From NCBI GenBank assembly GCA_009746045.1, contig RPFO01001275.1:1-64000 (forward strand): a stretch of 64,000 nucleotides of DNA, read 5' to 3'. The notes beneath the pieces are model-generated. The model was not told the origin of the DNA and ran no database searches. It worked only from the letters and a program-made list of their open reading frames with translations. The stretch is from Mesostigma viride (taxonomy: Eukaryota; Streptophyta; Mesostigmatophyceae; Mesostigmatales; Mesostigmataceae). The position numbers and the translations under genes were made by a program. Positions 1 to 8,795 of this stretch are shown piece after piece. Numbering within the stretch: the stretch's first letter is position 1; each line of letters begins with the position of its first letter.

Positions 1-1480
1 CTGATATTGTAAGCATCCACCCTTCCAGTAGGGTTGGAGCCAGACGGCGTACTTGAGAAAACATTAATGGCATTTCATTCCTTGATGGTTAGCAATCAGC
101 AGGAGATCTTTTTCAGCTATGTGGCGATTACCCATTTTCTTCAACGAACTCCAAAATCTAGCTGAGCAAAGATGGCTGAACTGTTCTAGGCATCCACCCT
201 TCCCAGGGGGGTTGTAGCCAACGGCCGTTACTTGAAAACATTATCATGTGCATTTCATTCCTTTGAGTGGGTTGGCAATCAGCCAGATGTATCTTTCATT
301 CAGCTTATGGTGGCTAACCATTTTTCTCCAAGAAAGGCCTCCAAAAATCTAGCTGAGCATAAAGATGTGGTTGAATGGTTCGTAAGGCATCCACCCTTCC
401 CAGAGGGGTTGTGAGCCAACGGCCGTTGGACTTGAAAAACATTATCATGTGCATTTCATTCCTTTGAGTGGGTTGGCAATCAGCCAGGATGTATCTTTCA
501 TTCAGCTTTGTGGTGGCTATTACCATTTTTATTCCAAGAAAGGCCTCCAAAAATCTAGCTGAGCATAAAGATGTGGTTGAATGGTTCGTAAGGCATCCAC
601 CCTTCCCACAGGGGGGTTGTGAGCAACGGCCGTTGGAATTGGAAAACAATAAAATGTGCATTTCATTCGTTTCATTTGGTGGCAATAATGCAGGATGTGT
701 CTTTCATGCAGCTTTGATTGTTATTACCATGTGCCTTCAAAGAAAGGCCTCCAAAAATCTAGCTGAGCATAAAGATGTGGTTGAATGGTTCGTAAGGCAT
801 CCACCCTTCCCACAGGGGGTTGTGAGCCAACGGCCGTTGGACTTGAAAAACATTACCATGTGCATTTCATTCGTTTAATTGGTGGCAATAAGGCAGGATG
901 TGTCTTTTATGCAGCTTAGTGGTGGCTATTTACCATTTTTCTCCTAGAAAGGCCTCCAAAAAATCTAGCTGAGCATAAAGATGGGGCTTGACTGGTTCGT
1001 AAGGCATCCACCCTTCCCACAGGGGGGTTGTGAGCCAACGGCCGTTGGAATTGGAAAAACATTATCATGTGCATTTCATTCTTTTCATTTGGTGGCAGTA
1101 AGGCAGGATGTGTCTTTCATGCAGCTTAGTGATGGTTATTACCATGTGCCTTCCAAGAAAGGCCTCCAAAAATCTAGCTGAGCATAAAGATGTGGTTGGA
1201 TGGTTCGTAAGGCATCCACCCTTCCCACAGGGGGGTTGTGAGCCAACGGCCGTTAGACTTGAAAAACATTACCATGTGCATTTCATTCTTTCATTTGGTG
1301 GCAGTAAGGCAGGATGTGTCTTTTATGCAGCTTAGTGATGGTTATTACCATGTGCCTTCCAAGAAAGGCCTCCAAAAATCTAGCTGAGCATAAAGATGTG
1401 GTTGAATGGTTCGTAAGGCATCCACCCTTCCACAGGGGGGTTGTGAGCCAACGGCCGTTAGACTTGAAAAACATTACTTA
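1..1480. repeat. Tandem satellite, ~205-bp unit, about 7 copies
   Basis: The anchor GGCATCCACCCTTCC recurs near 12, 189, 386, 592, 796, 1002, 1211 and 1417, giving a period of roughly 177-209 bp. Each unit also carries a GCCAACGGCCGTTGG-type palindrome about 35 bp after the anchor, then a TCATGTGCATTTCATTC-like block and a CCTCCAAAAATCTAGCTGAG block. Short open frames run through single units, but the unit length is not a constant multiple of three and the frame changes between copies, so I read it as non-coding. It ends just before the CAG that precedes the first gene. Confidence 0.93.
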
Positions 1481-1515
1481 CGTATTACGCACGTGCCAAT
1501 TGGCGCAGGGGAGGG

Positions 1516-2407
1516 ATGGCGGAGACGGGCGAGCTGGAATCTTCGACCCGCGCTGCGATTGCCTGCGTGGCAGCAAACGTACTTAACCGGGCTCGCGAGA
1601 TCCACGGATGGGTACGGCAGCACGAGAAGCGCCTGGGTCGCCAGTTTGCGGTTTTGGTCGTGTATGACTCGTTCGCCTCAGTAGGACGACAGATTAATCT
1701 CCAGTTGCTGGACATGTACTTCGCCTTGGCTGGCGGATTCTACAAGCCCACGCCGGCGGATCGGGTTCCACTCAATCGAGACGTCGAGTTTCGACTTTTG
1801 GTGTCGTATGTCGGAAAGGTTGGGTGGGACCAGTGGGAGAAAGACCAGTGGGGGAAATTTCCAGACGCGAGTGAGGCGCAGCCGAGATTGACCGTATCGG
1901 CGAGAGTAGAGGGGGGGGGTTTGAAGGTTTCCATTTTACATTCGGGAATTCCGAGTCCGTGAAATTGACGTTTTCACGGATGATCGTTCTCCCGGGGGTG
2001 GGAGGGCCGATGCTGGGCTCGCTTCCAAAGTGTTGCTCGAATCAGGCGTGCTCTGTGATGGAGGGTGTCCACCGCAAGTGCGGGGGTTGTCGAGACGTCC
2101 GGTATTGTGCTGCCGAATGCCAGCGTGCGGACTGGGAGGAACACAAGAAGTGGTGTAACAAGTATCGTGAGGCGAGAAAGTCTCTCAGCACTATGCACGG
2201 CGACGTTACAGACAGCTGGTCTGGTGTCAATTTGGCCGGACTTGTAATTCGGATGGGGGGTGAAGTGCATTTCAAGTTCAAAGGTGAAATGTTCAAGGTT
2301 TTTTGAGGGGACTAAATCGTACCCCAGGGCGATTTGTGAGGCGATGTCCGCGCTGGGGGAACAGTACCCCTGTTCGACTGCGTGAGGGGAATGGATTCTG
2401 CGACTGA
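1516..2407 (+). CDS. MYND zinc-finger protein, frame-broken (gene 1 of cluster)
   Basis: Frame 1 starts at ATG 1516 and encodes an unrecognised ~135-residue N-terminal region. A G9 run (1911-1919) then requires a -1 change to reach a frame containing a MYND finger (about 2035-2150): CSNQAC, KCGGC, RYCAAEC and HKKWC give the C-x4-C...C-x2-C...C-x3-C...H-x3-C order. MYND domains are protein-interaction modules. The 3' end can be followed by homology to the next gene (MSALG.xY, F(D/E)CV and a terminal CD stop). That path needs a +1 change at T6 (2299-2304) and -1 changes at C4 (2367-2370) and G4 (2386-2389), ending at TGA 2405-2407. The gene is either a young pseudogene or carries homopolymer sequencing errors. 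The MYND call is firm; the N-terminal function is unknown. A CAG (1506-1508) lies 7 nt before the ATG. Confidence 0.72.
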
Positions 2408-2690
2408 AGAAATTTTGGGTGTGATTTTCTTGCGCCAACGGCCGTTGGAACTTGCAAATTAGGGTTTGATTTTCTTTGCAACCGGAAGTAGGGTGTGGTT
2501 TGCCACGTGGCACCATGGATGTAATTAATAAATGCATAATAAAACATTTTTCGTGCGCCAACGGCCGTTGGAGACTGAAAACTAGTGTGTGATTTGTGCG
2601 CGTAATAAATCTTAAAATTCTTGTTGTTTTTTCAAGCCAACGGCCGTTGACGGTGAGAAATGTATATCAAACGGTGTCGGTGGGTTGCAG
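2408..2690 (+). promoter_or_regulatory. Spacer module between genes 1 and 2 (palindromes, TGTAA, CAG before ATG)
   Basis: The spacer contains three CCAACGGCCGTTG(G/A) palindromes (about 2439, 2558 and 2637), a TGTAA at 2520-2524 that could be the poly(A) signal of gene 1, and a conserved leader with GTGAGAAATGTATATCAAAC that ends TTGCAG directly before the ATG of gene 2. The same order of blocks is repeated at 3309-3609, so the spacer was duplicated along with the gene. GTGAGA...CAG could be a ~38-nt leader intron; this is inference. Confidence 0.6.
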
Positions 2691-3308
2691 ATGACGTTCT
2701 ACAGGACGGAGGGGGGCGAGTGGATCAACTTGGAAGACAGGCTTCTGGGAGTGGTTAAGAGCGCGCTCAGGCTTCTGCCGGACATTAAGCTGGATTTTAA
2801 GCCCAAGGAGGGTGAAAGGTCTCTTTTGAAACCGGATGTCGCGAAGGCCGCGGCTCTTGTTTTCAATATCGAGGGTCGGGGACTCCCAAACCCGACCGTA
2901 GAGCCATTTGAGGAGGTGCTTGTGAGGTGTGGTGCTATAAGGCCCTATGATCCATCAATACCCAGCCCAATTTGTTTTCAGTCGATCGATGCTGATGGTA
3001 ATGAAAGTTGGATACAGATGACGCGGCCATATGATAGGGGAGAAGGGTTTAAGGGTTTAGGGGAGGTGGGACGGTTCGAATGGGTCATCTTGAAGGACGG
3101 CAAGTACTTCAAGCATCACACTGACCTGATCATCGACCGGCTGTTCGTGTCTGCTGGAGATTGCATGTTCTGGTTGAGGGAATACGTGCATGAGTGGGGA
3201 CCCGACGGTGTTGACGAGTTTGAGAAAGCGGTTCGTGAGGTGATGTCCGCGCTGGGGCAGGAGTACAAGTTCGAGTGCGTGACTGACGCGAATCGATTAT
3301 GCGACTGA
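2691..3308 (+). CDS. Uncharacterised cluster protein (gene 2)
   Basis: An uninterrupted frame of 205 codons runs from ATG 2691 to TGA 3306-3308. The ATG is chosen because it follows a CAG acceptor-like triplet directly, as in genes 3, 5 and 6; a TTG six bases upstream is unlikely in a eukaryote. There is no zinc module and I recognise no family. The C-terminal ~40 residues (EVMSALGQEYKFECV... ending in CD) align with the broken end of gene 1. The terminal CD also matches gene 3, which supports a local paralogous family. The protein is soluble, with no signal peptide or membrane segment. Palindromes lie within 60 bp on both sides. Codon use is GC-balanced like its neighbours and the open frame is long for chance, so it is probably real. 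Confidence 0.7.
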   Translation: MTFYRTEGGEWINLEDRLLGVVKSALRLLPDIKLDFKPKEGERSLLKPDVAKAAALVFNIEGRGLPNPTVEPFEEVLVRCGAIRPYDPSIPSPICFQSIDADGNESWIQMTRPYDRGEGFKGLGEVGRFEWVILKDGKYFKHHTDLIIDRLFVSAGDCMFWLREYVHEWGPDGVDEFEKAVREVMSALGQEYKFECVTDANRLCD

Positions 3309-3609
3309 AGTGTTGGGTGTGATTTTCTTTGCGCCAACGGCCGTTGGAACCTGCAAATTAGGGTTTGATTTTCTTTGCGCCAACGGCCGTTGGCAGCTGG
3401 AAAGTTGGGTGTGATTCGCCACGTGGCACTATGGATGTAATCAATAAATGCATAATAAAAATTTTTTTCGTGCATTTTTCGTGCGCCAACGGCCGTTGGA
3501 GGCTGGAAAATGGTGTGATTTTCGTGCGAGTAATAAATCATTCTTGTTGTTTCAAGCCAACGGCCGTTGACGGTGAGAAATGTGTATCAAACGGTGTTGG
3601 TGGTCGCAG
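3309..3609 (+). promoter_or_regulatory. Spacer module between genes 2 and 3, duplicate of 2408-2690
   Basis: Four palindromes (about 3333, 3381, 3486, 3557) and a TGTAA at 3436-3440 lie here. The leader GTGAGAAATGTGTATCAAAC ends TCGCAG immediately before ATG 3610. The blocks GCCACGTGGCAC(T/C)ATGG and AATAAATGCATAATAAAA are shared with the preceding spacer in the same order. Confidence 0.6.
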
Positions 3610-4391
3610 ATGGCGGTCAAATGCACGGTTGCGTGGTGCCAGGAAGCGAGAGCAGGAGGGGATGACTTGTGCGTGCGTCATGTCAGCGTGCGAACGGGAA
3701 TGGCAGGGAGGGTGAAGGATTTGTTTGCAAAAAAGGGGGGTGTATCGCCCGGGATTGCCAGCTTCCATTCGGGACGGATTGCATGCCTTTTTGTGATGGA
3801 CACGCCAAGTTGTCAGGGGAGATGCAAGAGGTGATCAAAGGAGGCTTGTTGTTTGTGCATGGCGAGTCCAGTGCTGGTGAAGGACCTCTTGTCCTGAGTT
3901 TTGAGGTGGACAGTGCTGGAAGTCTGGAAAGAATGGCGGTCAGGTCGCGGGAATGGATGTTGAATCACCCTGACTTTGACTCGTATGCCTACTGCCAAGG
4001 TTTCGGGGACGCCGTTTTTACATGGATGCTGTGCTCGGAGGATGACGTGCATGCGATTGTTTCGCATGACGACTTGGATATCGCAGGCGCCATGGGCGCA
4101 GACCTGTTGTTGTATTTCATGATTGGATGGGGTTGCGGATTTTTGGAAGGTGATTGGTGGGTCCCGCACCTCGCAAGGCTTACTTTTGCGGTCGGCGAAT
4201 TGCCTGTACCTGTTGAAGTCTCAAAAACTCGTGTGGAGATGGCTGCCGTTCTGGCATCGGGGGTTAAGCGCCAAGCCCGATTTGCCATGACCGTTGTTGC
4301 TGATGCTGAGGGGGAGGAAATTGAAAAGGTCGTGGAAAGGGTCGTCCTGGCCTCTGCTTTGGTGGAGAGAGCAAGGAATGCATGCGACTAG
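3610..4391 (+). CDS. Double Cys/His zinc-module protein (gene 3), one -1 frameshift
   Basis: The start is ATG 3610, directly after CAG. Residues 4-22 form KC-x4-C-x10-C-x2-H. A second module, GGC-x4-C-x11-C-x2-H (CIARDC...FCDGH), follows, but only after a -1 change at AAAAAAGGGGGG (3729-3740). In the first frame this site reads A AAA AAG, a classical slippery heptamer. The rest of the frame (to TAG 4389-4391) is an unrecognised ~190-residue domain ending in ARNACD. Genes 5 and 6 start with the same type of C...C...C-x2-H module, so these are paralogues. The modules may bind zinc and act in protein or nucleic-acid binding; no enzyme motif is visible. The break could be a sequencing error, a pseudogene mutation or a programmed shift. 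Confidence 0.72.
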
Positions 4392-4462
4392 GTGTTTTTG
4401 GTCGCCAACGGCCGTTGGACTTGCAAAATGTCCTGTGAGCTGAGTCCGTTTCTTAACTTGCC

Positions 4463-4807
4463 ATGGACGTCGGTTGTGCAGGGGCAGGGTGTAGGATGGA
4501 GTGCGGAAAAGAAGGAAAGGAAGGGGGGGAGACTACAAAGGAAAACCTGATAGAGATTGTGGAGGCCGAACTGGAAGACCTGCCCGATCTGGTTCTCGAA
4601 GAGGACGGGCAATTGCACGCTGAACGTCTTGATGGCGTGGGCATGATGATGTCGGAGGTTGATGGGTATGGTGGAATTGCTAAAGGTGTATTGCGTAAAT
4701 TGAGGCGTGAGGAGGATGTGGGGACTCCGGCTCATGTTTTGGTCAGTTTTATGAACGACAATTGGGGTCGAATGCAACCCACTAAAGATGGGGAGGATGT
4801 TGACTAG
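4463..4807 (+). CDS. Small acidic protein (gene 4 of cluster)
   Basis: This is a 114-codon frame from ATG 4463 to TAG 4805-4807. The N-terminus is Cys-rich (CAGAGCRMEC), followed by a Lys/Glu/Gly stretch and an acidic, probably helical segment (ENLIEIVEAELEDLPDL). I recognise no family. It sits between two palindromes (about 4403 and 4898) on the same strand as its neighbours, and a TGTAA lies 20 nt after the stop. It is short and unlike the others apart from the Cys-rich start, so it may be a truncated relative. An ATG at 4496 is an alternative start. Confidence 0.5.
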   Translation: MDVGCAGAGCRMECGKEGKEGGETTKENLIEIVEAELEDLPDLVLEEDGQLHAERLDGVGMMMSEVDGYGGIAKGVLRKLRREEDVGTPAHVLVSFMNDNWGRMQPTKDGEDVD

Positions 4808-4826
4808 AATGTGATTTTAGGATGAA

Positions 4827-4831
4827 TGTAA
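4827..4831 (+). promoter_or_regulatory. TGTAA poly(A)-type signal after gene 4
   Basis: TGTAA lies 20 nt after the stop codon of gene 4. UGUAA is the usual chlorophyte polyadenylation signal. Confidence 0.45.
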
Positions 4832-5001
4832 ATTTATTTAATAAAGAAGAATCATTTGGAAAAAATCGCCTGATGGTGTCAAGTTTTGTGCGTCTAAGGC
4901 CAACGGCCGTTGGGATGTGTGGAATTTAACAGGGCCAACGGCCGTTGACCCTGCTGAATGCGTGCGTTTGCGGGTGGTGTAAAAAATATCGATGTGCACA
5001 G

Positions 5002-5574
5002 ATGGACCCCATTCGATGCGAACATCCGGATTGTCAATGGGAAGGAATGCCGACGGACAGCGAGTGGTTCTGTCCCAAGCATTCTGACGTATGGGGGGCG
5101 TTGTTTGCCGAAATCGAGAGCGGGCTGATGACGATTGACCGTCACATCGTGACGAAAAAGTGGAAGCCTTGGCCCAACAACATGGTTTTGGTCTTGTACT
5201 ATGTTGACAAGAAGCCTCGATTCATGCTGCGTGATGCAGAGTGGGTGATAGAGGAGGTGGGACAGATGCGACCTGGAGAGGGGATAGGCGGAGAGGACAA
5301 GCCGCCAAGGCATGTGTGGGCTTACATGGGAGACCATCCCGACTGTCCAACGGCCAAAGTGTGGCATGATATGGGAAGGGACCTGGCCACGGAGTCCGCG
5401 TATGAGTGCGCGCGACTCGTGACAGCGCTCTTGAAGGGGGAGGTGAAAGACCTGATGCGCAAGGGGGGGTTGGTAGAGCAGATTAGACAGCAGATTAGAC
5501 GTGTGTGTGATTTTGATGAGGAGATTGATGAGAAGCCGGCAAAGAGGGGCAGGATGGACAGAATTGCTCAGTAA
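5002..5574 (+). CDS. Cys/His zinc-module protein (gene 5)
   Basis: ATG 5002 follows GTGCACAG directly, matching the CAG-ATG pattern of genes 2, 3 and 6, so I prefer it to the in-frame ATG-less extension upstream. The module RC-x4-C-x13-C-x2-H (RCEHPDC...FCPKH) occupies residues 5-26. The remaining ~165 residues are unrecognised. A late QIRRVCDFDEE segment resembles the C-terminal CD motif of genes 2 and 3 but continues into a basic tail (KPAKRGR) that could be a nuclear localisation signal. The frame is intact through its stop at 5572-5574. Two palindromes lie at about 4898 and 4933, upstream. A TGTAA lies 40 nt after the stop. Confidence 0.72.
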   Translation: MDPIRCEHPDCQWEGMPTDSEWFCPKHSDVWGALFAEIESGLMTIDRHIVTKKWKPWPNNMVLVLYYVDKKPRFMLRDAEWVIEEVGQMRPGEGIGGEDKPPRHVWAYMGDHPDCPTAKVWHDMGRDLATESAYECARLVTALLKGEVKDLMRKGGLVEQIRQQIRRVCDFDEEIDEKPAKRGRMDRIAQ

Positions 5575-5614
5575 GAAAGAGAGGGAGAAAATATGATTTG
5601 ATTAATCTGATGCG

Positions 5615-5619
5615 TGTAA
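5615..5619 (+). promoter_or_regulatory. TGTAA poly(A)-type signal after gene 5
   Basis: TGTAA is 40 nt downstream of the gene 5 stop, in the AT-rich 3' flank. Confidence 0.45.
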
Positions 5620-5800
5620 TTGAAACTAATTTATTTTGTCTCATAAAACTTCTTTGAACGGACCTTCTTTGAACCAACAATTATTGCACAAAAAGACTAG
5701 ATTGAGAATTGTGTGAGAAAGACGCCAGAGGGGGTTCTGACGGTGCTCATTGCCCCTGTTATACAATGGCTGCTGTATGGGACTCATGGCAATTGCGCAG

Positions 5801-6583
5801 ATGGCAACGAAATGCAAAATCTGTACGGAGCCCGTAAGGGTCGAGGGACTGTGCGCGGAACATTACAAGTTCCTACAAGCGCACGACCTCGAGTACCAAC
5901 ATGCCAAGGATCCATACGGGGGGTGTGGATTTCTTAGATGTGATAGACCACTGGAGGGATTGGATGTGTATTGCAAGACACATCTACCTTTTGCCGAGAA
6001 GTTGGAGGACGTGTGCGCTCGTGGGATCGCATACGTAGCAAGTTTGCAGATGTTGATGGGGAAGACCGGAATGACACGCTCGGTCCTCCACTTCACGGCA
6101 ACGCACACTGGGGAACGGAAAGTTGAGCTGGTGCGCCTCGACAGGCAGGGACTCGAGATTTTGGCAGAGGGGGACAGCGCGTACGGGTTTGCTCATGGGC
6201 TTAACGTTACCATGGGGGATTCCTTGCAGGGTGTGGCGCGTGAATGCGCGTACACCTTGATGACGAATAATGGATTTGTGGAAGCACAAAGACTGCACAA
6301 GGATATTTTGGAGGCTCTTCTTGCCGCAGAGCCGGTGGGACTGCCGAAGAGGCCTGAGGAGCGGGACCGTTTGATCAGGATGGTGGTGAAGGCGGATATA
6401 GATGCAGATGTGGAGGCCGCAAAGGCGAAGGCAGAGGAAGCGCGTCGTGCAAAGGAGGAATCGGATCAAGAACTGTTGGAGAAGATGCAGAGCTCCAACA
6501 AAATTTTGCATCGTTTGGGGATGGCGGACGTCGCTTATGAATGCGAGTCCGGGAAGGGGAAGAAACAAAAGAGGAAAAGATAA
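5801..6583 (+). CDS. Double Cys/His zinc-module protein with coiled-coil tail (gene 6)
   Basis: ATG 5801 follows GCGCAG directly. The first module is KC-x2-C-x10-C-x2-H (KCKIC...LCAEH); the second is GGC-x4-C-x10-C-x2-H (CGFLRC...YCKTH). This is the same order and spacing type as gene 3. A central ~110-residue region is unrecognised. Residues ~205-245 are rich in Ala, Lys and Glu with heptad-like spacing, probably a coiled coil. The C-terminus is strongly basic (KGKKQKRKR), a likely nuclear localisation signal. The 260-codon frame is intact to TAA 6581-6583. Unlike genes 2, 3 and 5, it has no palindrome close to it. The likely role is a nuclear adaptor or binding protein; this is inference. 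Confidence 0.75.
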   Translation: MATKCKICTEPVRVEGLCAEHYKFLQAHDLEYQHAKDPYGGCGFLRCDRPLEGLDVYCKTHLPFAEKLEDVCARGIAYVASLQMLMGKTGMTRSVLHFTATHTGERKVELVRLDRQGLEILAEGDSAYGFAHGLNVTMGDSLQGVARECAYTLMTNNGFVEAQRLHKDILEALLAAEPVGLPKRPEERDRLIRMVVKADIDADVEAAKAKAEEARRAKEESDQELLEKMQSSNKILHRLGMADVAYECESGKGKKQKRKR

Positions 6584-6822
6584 TAATGGGAATGGTCGCC
6601 CACTGTTCTTGTCACAGAAATGCTTTTGTTAATGCTGGCGAACTTGGGACGGTCGTCCGTATTTCAACATTTCCTTGCCTTTAAAATTGATTGATGGGTA
6701 AATAATAATACTGAGCAAGCCTTCCATTTTATGTGTCTGTCGTCATACAATTTCGTTATTGTTTCAACCCTTGCAACGAGGTTTTTCTTGTCCCATGCAT
6801 GCAAGTCTCAACCTTGGTGTCA
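6584..6822. other. AT-rich flank, nothing recognised
   Basis: No gene-like frame or repeat is evident between gene 6 and the plastid fragment. Confidence 0.5.
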
Positions 6823-7241
6823 TGGAACTGCTTGTCTTTGCATATTACAACCCATTAATGCTCGGTTTGCATCATCATGTTCCACCAAGGGAATAAATGA
6901 AGTAGCTATTGAAGCTTGCGTTAGAGAAATCCCCAAATAATCGACTTCTTCTGCTTTACTACTAAATTCTGGTTTATATCGCACAGGAACATAATTATTT
7001 TCAACACTAGAGTAACAAGAAAGTAATAAATATTCTGGGGCGAATTTAAATTGATCTTGTTGATCTGGAGGTATAAAAATAGGTATTTCACTTTTAATTA
7101 CTTGATTTTTTTGTAATGTATAAAAAGGACAGGAAAACATATTCATTTACTTTACTATGCGTAGCTAAAGATCCAATTAAACCGGTATTAGGCCCTTCTG
7201 GCGTTTGTATAGGACCATAATGACTAGGTATGTATATCATG
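6823..7241 (-). pseudogene. rpoB: Nuclear plastid-DNA fragment: RNA polymerase beta subunit
   Basis: The minus strand encodes pieces typical of the plastid/bacterial RNA polymerase beta subunit. [13 protein letters not shown] followed by [16 protein letters not shown] (7146-7225) is in one frame, and [20 protein letters not shown] and [20 protein letters not shown] (6823-7100) are in another. This is the conserved centre of RpoB. The fragment covers ~140 residues out of more than 1000, has no start or stop, and carries a frame change near 7100-7140 and a shortened HYG-x-TPEGPN motif, so it is non-functional. It is AT-rich next to GC-balanced genes, as expected for plastid-derived DNA. An assembly chimera is possible but unlikely given the decay. 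Confidence 0.88.
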
Positions 7242-7399
7242 TAACGTGCGTGTTTGCAAGTTGGCCGTTGACACTCTACGACGGAGCCAATTTTCGGAAG
7301 AACCTGCCTCATTTATGAATGCATCGACTGTGTGCATAAATTGTGATCATTGAATTGAACAAAAAAATTCTCTTATTGCCCCAATCATGGCTATTCTCT

Positions 7400-7745
7400 T
7401 AATGCCCTATCATGGCTATTTGTTTGTGTATGTTTTGCCCATGTTATTACATTAATGGCATGATGTTGTGGATTGCTCTATCTATGATGGTTGTTCGTTT
7501 GTGTATGCTTTGCCCATGTTGTTACAGTAATGGCATGATGTTGTGGATTGCTAGCTCAATCTATGATGGTTGTTCGTTTGTGTATGCTTTGCCCATGTTG
7601 TTACAGTAATGGCATAATGTTGTGGATTGCTAGCTCAATCTATGATGGTTGTTCGTTTGTGTATGCTTTGCCCATGTTGTTACAGTAATGGCATGATTTT
7701 CTGGATTGCTCAACCTATGAGGGTTGTTCGTTTGTGTATGTTTTG
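7400..7745. repeat. Tandem repeat, ~85-90-bp unit, about 4 copies
   Basis: The block GTTCGTTTGTGTATG followed by CTTTGCCCATGTTGTTACAG recurs around 7415, 7495, 7575, 7658 and (partial) 7725. Copies are nearly identical from 7480 on. The small frames seen here are products of the repeat. Confidence 0.85.
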
Positions 7746-7758
7746 CGCGCAGATCACA

Positions 7759-7965
7759 ATGGATTGCACCATCTGCCGCAACAAGCGAAGCCCCCTTACT
7801 GGTTCCAAGATCTTATCCTACTCGATGCCAAGCAGGCTGGCGAAGGGTATCCCAGTACGTACTTTGAAACTTGATGCCGCAAAACAACTACAACTTCGTT
7901 TTAACCCTTTAGCCGTTTTGAGTGATATTTACAGCGGACATTACATTTTTGTTGCTACGGGATGA
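7759..7965 (+). CDS. Small Cys-motif ORF, possible terminal exon or relic
   Basis: After GCGCGCAG (ending 7752), ATG 7759 opens a 68-codon frame beginning MDCTICRNK, then Pro/Leu/Lys-rich sequence to TGA. The early C-x2-C and the preceding CAG resemble the cluster genes, so it may be a truncated relative or a last exon. There is no recognisable domain. Its codon pattern is plausible but the length is close to chance. Confidence 0.3.
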   Translation: MDCTICRNKRSPLTGSKILSYSMPSRLAKGIPVRTLKLDAAKQLQLRFNPLAVLSDIYSGHYIFVATG

Positions 7966-8084
7966 GAATTGAGCTTTGTAATGCTAGCAGGTGTCACCAA
8001 CCAAACTGTCCGCTATTTGTAGTGGGCATTTATTGTTAGAGCTTGCAGCTGGGTCCCTGCTCCTCCACATGCAACCTTGGTGTT

Positions 8085-8174
8085 CATGAGCCCTTTACTA
8101 GCTTCCTTTATGTCAGGGGGTGCTATATTCATGAGCCCTTTACTAGCTTCCTTTATGTCAGGGGGTGCTATATT
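8085..8174. repeat. Perfect 45-bp direct repeat, two copies
   Basis: CATGAGCCCTTTACTAGCTT and the following 25 bp occur twice, back to back (8085-8129 and 8130-8174). Confidence 0.9.
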
Positions 8175-8592
8175 TGGCACCCATAGGACATTGCAATATG
8201 ACCAATGACATGACCCCCAAGGTGGTGAATATATGTGTGTGCTTGTGTCCTATAATGGACCATAACTAACTATTAGGTTGGTTTGTGGACATTATCATGG
8301 AAAGTGACAATTGCCCGGTTTTTATAGCGGGCAGTTGGACACGGTTTTAAGGGTTGACCTATAGCTTTGTCAGATGTGTGTGCTGCACCGCACCGCTTGC
8401 TAACATATTCGGCGGATTTCTTCTTTGTCGTCTGCGTGTCACAGCGTGCTTGTACGCACAACCACCCGCGTTCCCCTCCGCCGGCGCCCCCGCCGCCGGC
8501 GCCCCCGCCGCCGGGCTCTCCGCCGCCACCGGTGTTGCCCCTCCCGCCGCCGCCCTTCCGCGCCGTCGGAAGCTGCAGCGGCAGCACAGCAA

Positions 8593-8757
8593 ATGCCCCC
8601 TCCCCCCGCACCATCGTCGGGGCAAGAGGCGCGCGGCGTTCATGCAGCAAAGGCGGCGAAGGAGCGGAGGAAATCGGCGGCTTCTGGGTCATCGGGTTCC
8701 GATGCCGCGACGGCAGCAACTGGAAAAGCAACCCACCCCACACTGCCAGCTGTCCGG
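8593..8757 (+). CDS. Candidate first exon of the large repeat-bearing gene
   Basis: ATG 8593 opens a frame with an Ala/Ser/Pro-rich composition (MPPPPAPSSGQ..., AASGSSGSDAATAATGK). At 8758 lies the donor-like GTAGGT, and the frame leaves the exon in phase 0 (...LPAVR). The next good coding segment, exon 2, starts in phase 0 at 14416, so the join is frame-compatible. Upstream, a GC-rich CCGCCGGCGCC repeat encodes proline runs in another frame, so the true start may be further left. Assignment to the downstream gene is inference: it would mean an intron of about 5.7 kb made mostly of simple repeat. Confidence 0.35.
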
Positions 8758-8795
8758 GTAGGTGTTACGCACAAGGATGTGATTTTCTTGCGCCA

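Noticed and set aside
232-1474. Repeated frames containing RKASKNLAEHKDVVEWF
   Set aside because: They arise from the ~205-bp satellite. The unit length varies and the frame is lost between copies.
1516-6583. Calling the left cluster an endogenous giant virus
   Set aside because: No capsid, polymerase, ATPase or other viral hallmark gene is present. Kept only as an alternative in the findings.
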